Positions 46,023 to 55,535 of a stretch of 64,000 bases of DNA are shown one piece after another. This DNA comes from D2472 sp964275585 (lineage in GTDB: Bacteria > Pseudomonadota > Gammaproteobacteria > Magnimaribacterales > D2472). The notes below the pieces were generated by a model. That model was not told the DNA's origin. It made no database searches and saw nothing but the letters and a program-made list of their open reading frames with translations. Both the position numbers and the translations under genes were made by a program. Every line of letters starts with the position of its first letter. Within the stretch, counting starts at the first letter, position 1. The DNA lies in the NCBI GenBank assembly GCA_964275585.1, contig CAXYCJ010000013.1:163946-227945 (forward strand). The letters run 5' to 3'.

Positions 46023-46976
46023 TTGCAGACAGACAAACTTCCAGTTATATTCCTTTTAGGACCAACCGCTTCAGGAAAAACTGACTGGGCGATTGCTTGG
46101 CAAAAAGAGTTCACAGATATTGAAATTATTAGTGTTGACTCAGTCATGGTATACAAAGGGTGTGATATTGGTTCTGCGAAACCATCTCCTGAGATTTTAG
46201 CCAATCATCCGCACCATTTAGTTGATCAAACTACCTTAAATAATATTTTTTCTGTTGCAGATTTTTATGAATTAGCGCATAACCTAATTTCTGATATTCA
46301 CAAAAGACATAAGATTCCATTACTTGTTGGCGGAAGTATGATGTACTTTAACGTACTAAAAAATGGTATTTATTCTCTGCCTGCTGCCAATAAAGCATTC
46401 AGAGAAATGCTTGAAAGACGGATACGCTTAGAAGGCATAGAGACACTTCATGCCGAGCTTTATGCCCTTAATCCAGAAAGCGCACGAAAAATTAAACCTC
46501 AAGATACACAGCGCTTAATTAGAGCGTTAGAAATACAGCATCTTTTACCAAATACTATCGAAACCAGCGTAGTTGCCAAAACTTCTTTGCAATTAAATAG
46601 AGACTATCATTTGTATGAGTATGGTATTTTTCCCCAAGACAGGTCAATTTTGCATGCAAGAATTGAGGAGCGCCAGAGGTCTCTAGTTCAAGCAGGACTG
46701 CTTCAAGAAGCTAAAAATTTGGTTGAAACTTATAATTTAGTACCAGATCATCCTGCAATGAAAGCAGTCAATTATCGTCAAGCTCTGCAAGTGTTAAATG
46801 GGCAAATAAAAGAAAGTGATTTATTTGAGAAATCGTTATTTGCAACCCGTCAATTAGCAAAACGGCAGTGCACCTGGATGCGAAGTTGGAAAAATTTAAA
46901 AAGTTTTGATCTAGTCGATCGTAACAAAGCCAGTAAACATTTAAAAAAACACCTTAATTTACACAAAATCATTTAA
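46023..46976 (+). CDS. miaA: tRNA dimethylallyltransferase
   Basis: A MiaA of about 317 residues. P-loop LLGPTASGKTDWA, ISVDSVMVYKGCDIGSAKP, PLLVGGSMMYF and TRQLAKRQCTW are all present. It isopentenylates A37 of tRNAs reading UNN codons. A GTG at 45987 would lengthen it by 12 residues and overlap the PII gene. The TTG at 46023 lies ten bases past the PII stop and starts just before the P-loop strand as in E. coli MiaA. Neither start has a clear ribosome site. Confidence 0.9.
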   Translation: MQTDKLPVIFLLGPTASGKTDWAIAWQKEFTDIEIISVDSVMVYKGCDIGSAKPSPEILANHPHHLVDQTTLNNIFSVADFYELAHNLISDIHKRHKIPLLVGGSMMYFNVLKNGIYSLPAANKAFREMLERRIRLEGIETLHAELYALNPESARKIKPQDTQRLIRALEIQHLLPNTIETSVVAKTSLQLNRDYHLYEYGIFPQDRSILHARIEERQRSLVQAGLLQEAKNLVETYNLVPDHPAMKAVNYRQALQVLNGQIKESDLFEKSLFATRQLAKRQCTWMRSWKNLKSFDLVDRNKASKHLKKHLNLHKII

Positions 46977-47036
46977 ATCTCCGGATTTAACCCCAAATTG
47001 TATTTATAATAAAATTTTATTTTAAAGGTACCTTTT

Positions 47037-48083
47037 GTGAATTGGGACAATCAAAACAATCAAGACCCTTGGGGCAGAAAGAATCAAGAAGATATTTCAT
47101 TCGATGATTTAATAAAAAAGTTTTCAGCCCTGTTTGGTAAACAAGGCGGTGGCTCTAATGGCTCTAATGGCTCTTCTGGTAACAGTGGATTCAATCTTCC
47201 AACCAAGAAAACTATTATGTACGCGCTTTTTGGGTTGTTGGTTCTTTATGCATCTATGTGTGTTTATCAGCTAGATTCTCCTGAGAGAGCAGTGATTTTA
47301 AGGTTTGGGGAATACCATGCGGAAAAAGGAGAGGGGTTAAACTTTATGCTAGCGGGTGTAGATGAGAAATATGTTGAGAACGTAGCATTAACTAGACGTT
47401 ATTCTCAAACAGCTAATATGCTTACAAAAGATGAAAACTTGGTTGATGTTACTGTATCTATTCAATACAGAATTAAAAATCTTAAAGATTTTGTTTTAAA
47501 TGTTAAAGATCCTGAAAGTAGCTTAAGAGAGGCCACAGAAAGCTCTTTACGCCATGTTGTTGGAGATAATACTCTTGAAGAGACATTGACCACAGGAAGA
47601 GAAGTGATAGCACAAGATGTGAATTCTAGACTTCAAAGTTACCTTGATCTATACCAAACTGGTTTAATTATTCAACAAGTTAATATTGAAAAAACAGACC
47701 CACCTTCTGCTGTCAAAGCATCCTTTGATGACGTTGTTGCAGCAAGAGAAGATAAGGTAAAACTTCAAAATGAGGCTGAGAGATACGGTCTTTCGATCGT
47801 TCCAGAGGCAAGAGGCAGAGCGTTTGCTCGAATTCAAGCAGCAGAAGCTTACAGAGAAGAAGTGGTTGCAAATGCAGAAGGAGAAGTTTCGCGCTTTGAT
47901 AAATTGTTAACTGAGTATAAAAAAGCTCCAAAAGTTACTAGAGATCGTTTGTATTTAGATGCTATGCAGAATTTATACAGCAACTCTACCAAGGTAATGG
48001 TTGATGTAGAGGGGGGCAATAATTTAATGTACTTACCTCTAGATAAAATTATTGAGCAAAATAAATCACAGGAGGAGGACTAA
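47037..48083 (+). CDS. hflK: FtsH protease modulator HflK
   Basis: A 348-residue SPFH/band-7 protein. A Gly/Asn/Ser-rich cytoplasmic tail (about 35-57) is followed by one membrane helix (about 61-80), the SPFH domain and a long C-terminal coiled coil. With HflC it forms the cage around FtsH. The start is GTG, preceded by AAAGGT. It comes 60 bases after miaA; the usual hfq and hflX between them are missing. Confidence 0.93.
   Translation: MNWDNQNNQDPWGRKNQEDISFDDLIKKFSALFGKQGGGSNGSNGSSGNSGFNLPTKKTIMYALFGLLVLYASMCVYQLDSPERAVILRFGEYHAEKGEGLNFMLAGVDEKYVENVALTRRYSQTANMLTKDENLVDVTVSIQYRIKNLKDFVLNVKDPESSLREATESSLRHVVGDNTLEETLTTGREVIAQDVNSRLQSYLDLYQTGLIIQQVNIEKTDPPSAVKASFDDVVAAREDKVKLQNEAERYGLSIVPEARGRAFARIQAAEAYREEVVANAEGEVSRFDKLLTEYKKAPKVTRDRLYLDAMQNLYSNSTKVMVDVEGGNNLMYLPLDKIIEQNKSQEED
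47151..47174 (+). repeat. hflK: 9-bp tandem repeat in hflK
   Basis: The unit GGCTCTAAT occurs 2.7 times and encodes the Gly-Ser-Asn repeats of the flexible tail. Length changes here would keep frame. Confidence 0.6.
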
Positions 48084-48955
48084 TGAATAAACGTATAAAT
48101 CTTCTAGTTCTAGCTGGTCTTATTATAGCTATGGTTCTTAATAGCCTATTTGTTATTGATGAGAAAGAGGATGGGATAGTGTTCCAGTTTGGAGAAGCAA
48201 TTAAATCTGATTTGCCAACTGGCCTGAATTTTAAATTACCAATTATCCAAAATGTTAAAAAATATGACTCTAGACTTCAAACTTTAGACGAAGAGCCTAA
48301 CAGGATTTTAACAGTAGAGAGTAAATATCTAATCGTCGATTCTTTTGTAAAATATAGGATTACTGATGTTAGAACTTTTTATGATGCAACCAGCGGAAGT
48401 TTTATTAATCTTAATAATTTATTGGGCCAAAGAACAGCTTTTGAACTCAAAAATCAATTTGGACGCAGGACTGTGACTGAACTTGTCTCTGGAGAACGAG
48501 ATCAACTAATGAAAGATATGAGAGATAACTTGGGTAACTCAGTATCTGATCTTGGAATCGAGATCATTGATTTTAGGGTTAAGCGGATTGATTTACCCCC
48601 AGAACTTAGTAATTCTGTCTATGAAAGAATGCGTTCAGAAAGAAATCGATTGGCTGAAGAGCTTCGCGCAGAAGGTGGTGAGCTATCTAATGAGATTCGC
48701 TCCACAGCTGACAGAGATCGAGTGATTCTTCTTGCAGAAGCCTATAAAACTTCTGAACAAATAAGAGGTGAGGGAGATGCTACTGCTGCAGCAATTTATG
48801 CTAATTCATTTTCTCAAGATCCTGAATTTTATGCATTTACAAGAAGTCTTAGAGGCATGGAAGCTGCTTTTAATAATAAATCTGACTTACTTGTGATAGA
48901 CCCTAAGTCAGATTTCTTTAAATATCTTAATAAATCGAAAGGCGTTAACCCTTAG
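48083..48955 (+). CDS. hflC: FtsH protease modulator HflC
   Basis: A 290-residue SPFH protein with an N-terminal membrane segment (LLVLAGLIIAMVLNSLFVI), VFQFGEAI and the C-terminal coiled coil (RSERNRLAEELRAEGGE). It pairs with HflK to modulate FtsH. The ATG overlaps the hflK stop by one base, which sets equal expression. purA follows after five bases. Confidence 0.94.
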   Translation: MNKRINLLVLAGLIIAMVLNSLFVIDEKEDGIVFQFGEAIKSDLPTGLNFKLPIIQNVKKYDSRLQTLDEEPNRILTVESKYLIVDSFVKYRITDVRTFYDATSGSFINLNNLLGQRTAFELKNQFGRRTVTELVSGERDQLMKDMRDNLGNSVSDLGIEIIDFRVKRIDLPPELSNSVYERMRSERNRLAEELRAEGGELSNEIRSTADRDRVILLAEAYKTSEQIRGEGDATAAAIYANSFSQDPEFYAFTRSLRGMEAAFNNKSDLLVIDPKSDFFKYLNKSKGVNP

Positions 48956-48960
48956 GCGAC

Positions 48961-50184
48961 ATGAGCAATAATACCCTTATTCTAGGATTGCAATGGGGGG
49001 ACGAAGGCAAGGGTAAGATTGTTGATGCGTTGGCAGAAAACTCTGAAGTAGTTTGTCGATTTCAGGGCGGACATAATGCTGGACATACATTAAAAGTTGA
49101 TGGCGAGCAAAAAGTTCTTCACCTAGTTCCATCTGGTATTCTTCATCCTTCGGTTCATTGTGTCCTTGGTAATGGAATTGTATTGTCATTGCCTGCCCTT
49201 CAACAAGAAATCACTGAACTTGAAGAGAGTGGGATTAATTTTACTGATCGTTTTTATGTAAGCGGTGACTGCGCTTTGATTCTTCCTACTCACATAGCCA
49301 TAGATAAGGTTAGAGACCAATCTGAAGGAATTGGTACAACCGGAAGAGGAATTGGACCTGCTTATGAAGATAAAGTTGCAAGAAGGGCAATTCGTTTTAG
49401 TGATTTGCAAGACCTTGATAAATTACAGAGTAGGCTAGAAAAATTAGTTGATTATCATAATAAAATTCTAGTACATTTATATAATGCAGAGCCAATACCT
49501 TTTCAGGATGTATTAGAGGAGCTCCAAAATTATCAAAGTCTATTTCAGAAGTTTCATTCTGGTACTCAGGACTTATTAAGAGGATGGGTCAAGGATAATA
49601 AAAAAATTATTTTTGAAGGCGCTCAAGGCTCAATGCTAGATATTGATCATGGAACCTATCCCTATGTCACTTCCTCTAGCACAACAGCTGGCGGCCTCTC
49701 AACTGGTTTGGGAGTTGGTCCAAAGTATGTTGATACTATTCTTGGCATTACCAAAGCCTACACAACAAGAGTTGGGGAAGGACCATTTGCTACAGAGCTA
49801 TTTGATGCAAATGCCGATCAACTTGCAAAGGTTGGGCATGAATTTGGAGCCACAACTGGTCGCCCAAGAAGATGTGGCTGGTTGGACTTAAAAGCTCTAG
49901 AAACTATCGTTTTTATTAACTCTGTAACAACATTATGCATTACAAAATTAGATGTTTTAGATGGCTTCTCAGAGATTCAAGTTTGCGTTGATTATGGTAA
50001 GGAGCAAAACCCAATTTATAAAACGCTGCCTGGTTGGAAGCAAGAAACTTCGGGCATAAGAGATTTTAACGATTTACCTCAAGCAGCGCAGGACTATATA
50101 ATGTTTATTGAAAATGTTTTAGATTGTCCAGTTGGCATAGTTTCAGTTGGGCCTTCAAGAGACCAGACTATTTATAGAGCCTAA
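48961..50184 (+). CDS. purA: Adenylosuccinate synthetase
   Basis: A 407-residue PurA. The N-terminal LQWGDEGKGKI P-loop, FQGGHNAGHT, TTGRGIGPAYEDK, GAQGSMLDIDHGTYP and the closing SVGPSRDQT are all present. It makes adenylosuccinate from IMP, GTP and Asp. It is some 20 residues shorter than most bacterial PurA (about 430). The shortening is internal, since both ends are present. It continues the hflK-hflC unit as in many gammaproteobacteria. Confidence 0.95.
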   Translation: MSNNTLILGLQWGDEGKGKIVDALAENSEVVCRFQGGHNAGHTLKVDGEQKVLHLVPSGILHPSVHCVLGNGIVLSLPALQQEITELEESGINFTDRFYVSGDCALILPTHIAIDKVRDQSEGIGTTGRGIGPAYEDKVARRAIRFSDLQDLDKLQSRLEKLVDYHNKILVHLYNAEPIPFQDVLEELQNYQSLFQKFHSGTQDLLRGWVKDNKKIIFEGAQGSMLDIDHGTYPYVTSSSTTAGGLSTGLGVGPKYVDTILGITKAYTTRVGEGPFATELFDANADQLAKVGHEFGATTGRPRRCGWLDLKALETIVFINSVTTLCITKLDVLDGFSEIQVCVDYGKEQNPIYKTLPGWKQETSGIRDFNDLPQAAQDYIMFIENVLDCPVGIVSVGPSRDQTIYRA

Positions 50185-50206
50185 GCTCTTTTTTTCTAGG
50201 AGACCG

Positions 50207-52438
50207 ATGAGAAAACTTCTTACCTCACTTTTATTGCTGATAGTTTTTAGTGTATGTATTTTCTTTGGCGGAGCTGTATTAAAAATATTTGGCAGTCTTG
50301 ATGGTCCTGGTGTTATTGAAGGGAAAGTGCTTCCAAGCAATGTTGTTGAGGATCGAGCAAATAGAGTCAACCTTGTCAAATCTGAGCTAGAAGTTCTAGA
50401 TGATAAACAGATTCTTTTTGGTGATCTCCATGTCCATACAACATATTCAACAGATGCATTTATGTGGTCTTTGCCTTTTATGAATGGAAAGGGAGCATCT
50501 CCCATTGCAGATGCATGTGATTATGCAAGATTTTGTTCAGCTTTAGATTTTTGGTCAATCAATGACCATGCTGAAGCAAGCACACCTAGAAAGTGGCTTG
50601 ATACGAAAGAAAGTATCCAACAGTGCAATAACTTATCAGAGGGTACTGACGACTTGGTTAGTTTTTTAGGATGGGAATGGACTCAAGTTGATCCTACTCC
50701 TGAAGATCATTATGGCCATAAAAATGTTATGTTTTTAGAAACAGATGACTCTTTGGTTCCACCAAGAGCAATTGGCTCAGGAGGAGTTGCTCCTTTAGTT
50801 ATGAGACTTGGATTACCTTGGACAATGTCTGCTTTGCCTGCAACATTAGATTTTAAAAATAGAGGTAGATTTTTTGCATTCGACAAATTCTTTGAAGAGA
50901 TTCAAGCTACGCCTATATGCCCTGAGGGAGTTAATACAAAAGATCTTCCATTAAATTGTTACGAAGAAGCAACTAATCCAAATATTCTTTTTCAGAAATT
51001 GAAGGATTGGGATACTCCTTACATGGTTATTCCTCACGGCACAACATGGGGCTTCTATACCCCCCCAACATCGGACTGGAAAAAACAACTAAAAGATTTT
51101 CAGGACGACGACTCACAATTCTTATTTGAGATTTATTCAGGCCATGGTAACTCTGAAGAATATAGAGTATGGAATGATGCAAACACAAATTCCTCTGGAG
51201 AAATATTTTGTTCAGAAGGAACCGAGAATTTCATACCAACTTGTTATCAAGCTGGCAAAATCATGGCCAAAAGATGCGAAGATTCTGGGTTAGATGAACA
51301 GACTTGTAAGTATTTGGTAGACCAAACAAAATTATTTTCTGCTCAAATGGGTTCAACAGGATATGCAGCAGTCAATGAAACTGCTCCGGATGATTTTTTA
51401 AATGCAGGCCAATGCAATGATTGTTTTTTACCATCTTTCAACTATAGGCCCCTAGGCTCAGCACAGTATGTTTTAGCTCTAAGTGATTTTACTGATAAGC
51501 AAAATCCAAAACGCTTTAAGTTTGGGTTTATTGGCTCAAGTGATAATCATGGTGCTCGACCTGGAACTGGTTATAAAGAAATTGATCGGCTTTATAATAC
51601 TGAGGCTAACGGCTTCAGCGACCCACTGTTTGAAAAGTTGGGTTCTTTAAGACGCCCCAAGGGTAAATTAGAACCTTCCTTTGTAGATTTAGGCAATACT
51701 TCCTTGACCAGTATCTTAGATTTAAATATTGCAACAGATGCTGAAAGGCAAAGTGCATACTTTATGACGGGCGGCTTGGTGGCAGCTCATTCATCTTCTA
51801 GAAGTCGAGGCTCTATTTGGAATGCATTAGAACGTAAGGAAGTTTACGCAACTTCTGGTCCAAGAATATTATTATGGTTTGATGCGCAGACTGAATCTGA
51901 GTCTCTGGCCATGGGATCTGAGGTTAGCGTAAGCCAATCTCCTGTATTTACAGTTAAGGCAGCTGGATCATTGAAACAAAAGCCAGGATGTCCTGAGTCA
52001 AGTACGGGAGGATTAACCAAAGATAGGCTAGAAAAGATTTGTAATTCTGAGTGCTACAACCCAAGCAATGAAAGACGCCTAATTAGTCGCATTGAAGTGA
52101 TTAAAATCTTACCTCAGCAATTTGAAAGTGAACCCATAGAAACTTTGGTTGATGATGTGTGGAAATCTTTTCCTTGTAACAGCACAAGTTGCAAAGTTTC
52201 ATTTCAAGATGAGCAATTCTCCATTGGTCGGCGTGATGCAGTTTACTATGTTCGAGCTATTGAAGAGCCTAGCGCTACTTTGTCAGCAGACCCCTTGGGT
52301 TGTGAGTATGATGAGAACGGTCAGTGCATTAAAGCAAAAGTTTGCAGAGTAGGAGTTAATAAGAACAGAGGGGAGTGCATAGCTCCAGCTGAACATAGAG
52401 CTTGGTCTAGCCCTATTTTTCTTAATTATTCTTTGTAA
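50207..52438 (+). CDS. DUF3604 domain protein, secreted or membrane-anchored
   Basis: A 743-residue protein. The N-terminal hydrophobic segment (LLTSLLLLIVFSVCIFFGGAVL) is a signal anchor or uncleaved signal. The DUF3604 domain follows, with GDLHVHTTYSTDAF, a PHP-like His-x-His metal motif, WSINDHAE, FLGWEWTQ and GSSDNHGARPG. Several Cys pairs in the C-terminal third suit an extracytoplasmic location. The ATG at 50207 with TAGGAG six bases upstream is preferred over an in-frame ATG inside purA. No substrate is known for the family. It is common in marine bacteria. Its end overlaps the convergent nusB by 17 bases. Confidence 0.8.
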   Translation: MRKLLTSLLLLIVFSVCIFFGGAVLKIFGSLDGPGVIEGKVLPSNVVEDRANRVNLVKSELEVLDDKQILFGDLHVHTTYSTDAFMWSLPFMNGKGASPIADACDYARFCSALDFWSINDHAEASTPRKWLDTKESIQQCNNLSEGTDDLVSFLGWEWTQVDPTPEDHYGHKNVMFLETDDSLVPPRAIGSGGVAPLVMRLGLPWTMSALPATLDFKNRGRFFAFDKFFEEIQATPICPEGVNTKDLPLNCYEEATNPNILFQKLKDWDTPYMVIPHGTTWGFYTPPTSDWKKQLKDFQDDDSQFLFEIYSGHGNSEEYRVWNDANTNSSGEIFCSEGTENFIPTCYQAGKIMAKRCEDSGLDEQTCKYLVDQTKLFSAQMGSTGYAAVNETAPDDFLNAGQCNDCFLPSFNYRPLGSAQYVLALSDFTDKQNPKRFKFGFIGSSDNHGARPGTGYKEIDRLYNTEANGFSDPLFEKLGSLRRPKGKLEPSFVDLGNTSLTSILDLNIATDAERQSAYFMTGGLVAAHSSSRSRGSIWNALERKEVYATSGPRILLWFDAQTESESLAMGSEVSVSQSPVFTVKAAGSLKQKPGCPESSTGGLTKDRLEKICNSECYNPSNERRLISRIEVIKILPQQFESEPIETLVDDVWKSFPCNSTSCKVSFQDEQFSIGRRDAVYYVRAIEEPSATLSADPLGCEYDENGQCIKAKVCRVGVNKNRGECIAPAEHRAWSSPIFLNYSL

Positions 52439-52865
52439 GCCATTCTTTTTGATTAGCTTTAAGCCATTCGTCTAGTTTAGCGTTAATAAATTTAAATGAA
52501 TTAGGGTTAGAAAACTTTTTAGCCAATCTAATGCACTCGTCCATGACTACAGGGTGAGGTAATTCATCCGCTCGTATCTCAACCATACCAAGCCATAAAA
52601 CTGCCTCATCAATCATTTCAAGATTTTGACCTTCAGTATTTTTGAGGCTCCTAGTAATTTCTTTTAAATCATCTACTTGCTCAAAAATATTCTTGAGACG
52701 TTGTTTAAAATATGGAACATTGATCTTTTTGGAGGTATTTTCAGCAAGGAATTGTTCAATAAGTAAATTTAACGATGTGGCATTAAAAATATATTGGTAA
52801 ATTGCCTGAACTAAACATTCTCGCGTCTGCAGTTCTTGTTTGTATTGACCTAGATTTTTTGACAT
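52422..52865 (-). CDS. nusB: Transcription antitermination factor NusB
   Basis: A 147-residue all-helical NusB: REClVQAIYQY at the N-terminus (AREL.LQALYQ in relatives) and VVMDECIRLAKKFSNPNSFKFINAKLD at the C-terminus. It binds boxA RNA with NusE in rRNA antitermination. It is the last gene of the riboflavin operon, seven bases after ribH, as in most gammaproteobacteria. Confidence 0.9.
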   Translation of the reverse strand: MSKNLGQYKQELQTRECLVQAIYQYIFNATSLNLLIEQFLAENTSKKINVPYFKQRLKNIFEQVDDLKEITRSLKNTEGQNLEMIDEAVLWLGMVEIRADELPHPVVMDECIRLAKKFSNPNSFKFINAKLDEWLKANQKEWLTKNN

Positions 52866-52872
52866 GCTTTTT

Positions 52873-53316
52873 TTAAAGCATCTCTGCGAGAGATTGAGCT
52901 ATTTCTTTGCCCTTATTTAAGTCAGACGAATCACATCTGCGTTTAGCTTGTTCAAAGTTTTCAGTAGCTATCAAACCTAATGCAAGAGGTTTTTTTGCAT
53001 CTATGCTTATTTGCATTAGACCTTGTGCTACCGATTCTGAAATCAGTTCGTAGTGAGTAGTCTCACCCCTAATAACCACACCAAAGCTTATGACCCCATC
53101 ACTATTTTCAAGAGCTTGTTGAGAGGCATGTACTAATTCCCAAGACCCTGGAACGTAGATAGTCTCTATGTTTTTATAGCCAATTTGGATTAAATGTTCC
53201 GAAGCAGATTTAACTAAGTCATCAACGAGTTCAGCATTCCATCTAGCTGCCACAATAGTAATTTTGTGCAAGGGGTTTACATCGATCCAATTGTGAGTAA
53301 AGGTATTCTCGCTCAT
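52873..53316 (-). CDS. ribH: 6,7-dimethyl-8-ribityllumazine synthase
   Basis: A 147-residue lumazine synthase. Substrate-site stretches are VAARWNAELVDDL, YVPGSWELVHASQQ and GVVIRGETTHYELISESVA with the catalytic His. It condenses DHBP with the ribityl-aminouracil. Its start overlaps the ribBX stop by four bases. Confidence 0.93.
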   Translation of the reverse strand: MSENTFTHNWIDVNPLHKITIVAARWNAELVDDLVKSASEHLIQIGYKNIETIYVPGSWELVHASQQALENSDGVISFGVVIRGETTHYELISESVAQGLMQISIDAKKPLALGLIATENFEQAKRRCDSSDLNKGKEIAQSLAEML

Positions 53317-54389
53317 TGCTCAAATCCAATAATCTCAAGATCAAAACCACCCAAGGAGGGATACTTAACAGGAGCGGCAAGCAATTTAATTTTTTTTAAA
53401 CCTAGTTCTTTTAAAATCTGGGATCCAATGCCTACCGTTTTTGTTTCTGGCACTATCGTTGTTTGAGTACCTTTTAAATTATTAATAATTCCCTCTGGAT
53501 CTTGGTTGTTGCCTATTAAAATAAGAACAGCACAATCCTCTTGACCTATTCTTGCAAGCGCTTTTCGGATATCCAGCCTTTCTCCAAACTCCTCAAGTCC
53601 AACAAGATCATGAAGCATATTAGGAACATGCACTCTAACCAATGGCGCATCTGCCGAAGCGATATCTCCTTTTATAAATGCAAGATGAAGATTATTGAAA
53701 ATAGTATCTGTCCAGGCAGAGAGCTCAAATGACATTCCTTGGATCTCAACATTTTTGGAATATTCAAACTTTACTGATTTTTCTTTTAAAGCTCTGTATT
53801 GAATTAAATCGGAGATGGTACCAATTTTCATTTCATATTTTTTTGCAAATTCTAGCAAGTCATCTCTTCTGGACATGGTCCCATCTTCATTCATAATTTC
53901 ACAAATCACTCCAGCTTCCTCCAAACCAGCAAGCCTAGATAGGTCGCATGCCGCTTCGGTATGGCCGGCTCTACTCAAAACGCCTCCTTCTGAGGCTCTT
54001 AATGGAAAAATATGACCAGGCTGCACAATGTCACTTGCTTGAGCATCTTTATTTGCAGCTGCTTGAATGGTAAGAGCTCTGTCTACAGCGGAAATCCCTG
54101 TAGTTATTCCCTCCTTTGCTTCAATAGAGACAGTGAATCCTGTTCCGTGTTTCGCGCGATTATTATTTGTCATCATGGGTAAATTTAGCCTGTCACACTT
54201 TTCAGGTGAGAGAGGTAGACATACCAATCCTCTAGCCTTACTAATCATGAAGTTAACCTTTTTATCATCAATTAATTCAGCGGCACAAACCAAGTCACCC
54301 TCATTCTCTCTGTCCTCATCATCAAGTAAAATAACCATTTTGCCCTTGGCGATGTCCTCTATAAGTTCTTTAGTGGTATTAAATTCCAT
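53313..54389 (-). CDS. ribBX: 3,4-DHBP synthase fused to a degenerate GTP cyclohydrolase II-like domain
   Basis: A 358-residue protein. Residues 1 to about 205 are a complete RibB (DDEDRENEGDL, RAKHGTGFTVSIEA, GHTEAACDLSRLAG). The remainder is RibA-like but lacks the zinc cysteines expected after the VRVHSE-like strand (here VRVHVPNML), so cyclohydrolase activity is not expected. Such proteins were named RibBX. Active RibA must be encoded elsewhere. It lies between ribD and ribH; the ribE gene usually found next to ribD is missing. Confidence 0.9.
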   Translation of the reverse strand: MEFNTTKELIEDIAKGKMVILLDDEDRENEGDLVCAAELIDDKKVNFMISKARGLVCLPLSPEKCDRLNLPMMTNNNRAKHGTGFTVSIEAKEGITTGISAVDRALTIQAAANKDAQASDIVQPGHIFPLRASEGGVLSRAGHTEAACDLSRLAGLEEAGVICEIMNEDGTMSRRDDLLEFAKKYEMKIGTISDLIQYRALKEKSVKFEYSKNVEIQGMSFELSAWTDTIFNNLHLAFIKGDIASADAPLVRVHVPNMLHDLVGLEEFGERLDIRKALARIGQEDCAVLILIGNNQDPEGIINNLKGTQTTIVPETKTVGIGSQILKELGLKKIKLLAAPVKYPSLGGFDLEIIGFEQ

Positions 54390-54431
54390 TGTTCTATATA
54401 TATCTCTAATATTTCAACCCAGTCAACAAGC

Positions 54432-55535
54432 TCAAGCTAAATAAGTAGCTTTAATATCGCAATCAAATACTTCTAGCTTATCCAATTTAAGTCTAGTAGC
54501 CTCTTTTATTAAAAGAGGTGATTCAAGGCTAACAGTACCCATGCTTTTTTTCCCTAAAATTATGGGAGCAGTATATAGCACCAGCTCATCAAAAAGATTA
54601 TTGGTAATAAATGCATTTAAAGTTTCTTGTCCACCTTCAACCAGAACGCTAGAAATATCCCTTTCTAGCAAGTCTTTCACAAAAGCTCTTAAAAAATTTT
54701 TATTCTTATATTGAATATGTTCAACATTTTGATTCATGAGCCCAGAGTTTCTTGAGCCAATAATAACCTTGGCATTTTTAGAGAAGATTTTTTTTGCATC
54801 AGTTGCTGTTTCTATGTTTCCAAGAATAATTTTGGTTGGCTGAGGTATCAATGAGTTTTTAGAGAGGCCTAATTCTTTTTGTGTGAGGCGAACAGTCAAT
54901 GCAGGATTATCATTAACAGCAGTATTTTTACCTACTAGAATCCCTTTCACTTGCGCCCTCATAAGGTGAGTATCTTTTCTAGAGCTGGCATTTGAAATCC
55001 ATGAGCTAGAACCATTATTCAGAGCAATCTTCCCGTCTAGTGATTGAGCAGCTTTTAAAATAATATACGGACGGGATTTTGTTTGATTAATAAAAAAAAT
55101 CCTATTCAACGCTTCGCACTCTTTTCTTAGGATTCCAATTGAAACATTGATACCAGAATTTTCTAGAAGTTTGATTCCCCTGCCATTGATTTTAGGATTA
55201 GGATCAAGGGTTCCACAAATAACTTTTTTTATTCCATGAGTGATAAGCGCATCCACACATGGGGGGGTATTCTTGAGAATAGAGCAGGGCTCAAGATTGA
55301 CATACATGCCTGACCCTTTAAGCAATTGTAAGGCTTTTGTTGCGCCAAATTTACGCTTGCAATGCTTAATGGCCTCAATTTCTGCGTGGTCTCCACCATA
55401 CCTTTTGTGCCAACCTTCACCTATAATTTTTGTGCCTTTGACAATAATACAACCGACCATAGGGTTAGGCTGAGCACTAAATCGACCTTTTTTTGCAAGT
55501 TTAATTGCACGGGCCATGAACTCTTGTTCTTTCAT
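54432..55535 (-). CDS. ribD: Bifunctional riboflavin deaminase-reductase
   Basis: A 367-residue RibD. The N-terminal zinc deaminase domain has HAEIEAI and PCSILKNTPPC; the C-terminal reductase domain starts at RPYIILKAAQSLDGKIA. It carries out the second and third steps from GTP to riboflavin. Its ATG overlaps the nrdR stop by four bases. A 42-base gap follows to ribBX. Confidence 0.94.
   Translation of the reverse strand: MKEQEFMARAIKLAKKGRFSAQPNPMVGCIIVKGTKIIGEGWHKRYGGDHAEIEAIKHCKRKFGATKALQLLKGSGMYVNLEPCSILKNTPPCVDALITHGIKKVICGTLDPNPKINGRGIKLLENSGINVSIGILRKECEALNRIFFINQTKSRPYIILKAAQSLDGKIALNNGSSSWISNASSRKDTHLMRAQVKGILVGKNTAVNDNPALTVRLTQKELGLSKNSLIPQPTKIILGNIETATDAKKIFSKNAKVIIGSRNSGLMNQNVEHIQYKNKNFLRAFVKDLLERDISSVLVEGGQETLNAFITNNLFDELVLYTAPIILGKKSMGTVSLESPLLIKEATRLKLDKLEVFDCDIKATYLA

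Noticed and set aside
48961..50184. purA as a truncated pseudogene
   Set aside because: Both termini and all catalytic motifs are present; the shorter length is internal and in frame.
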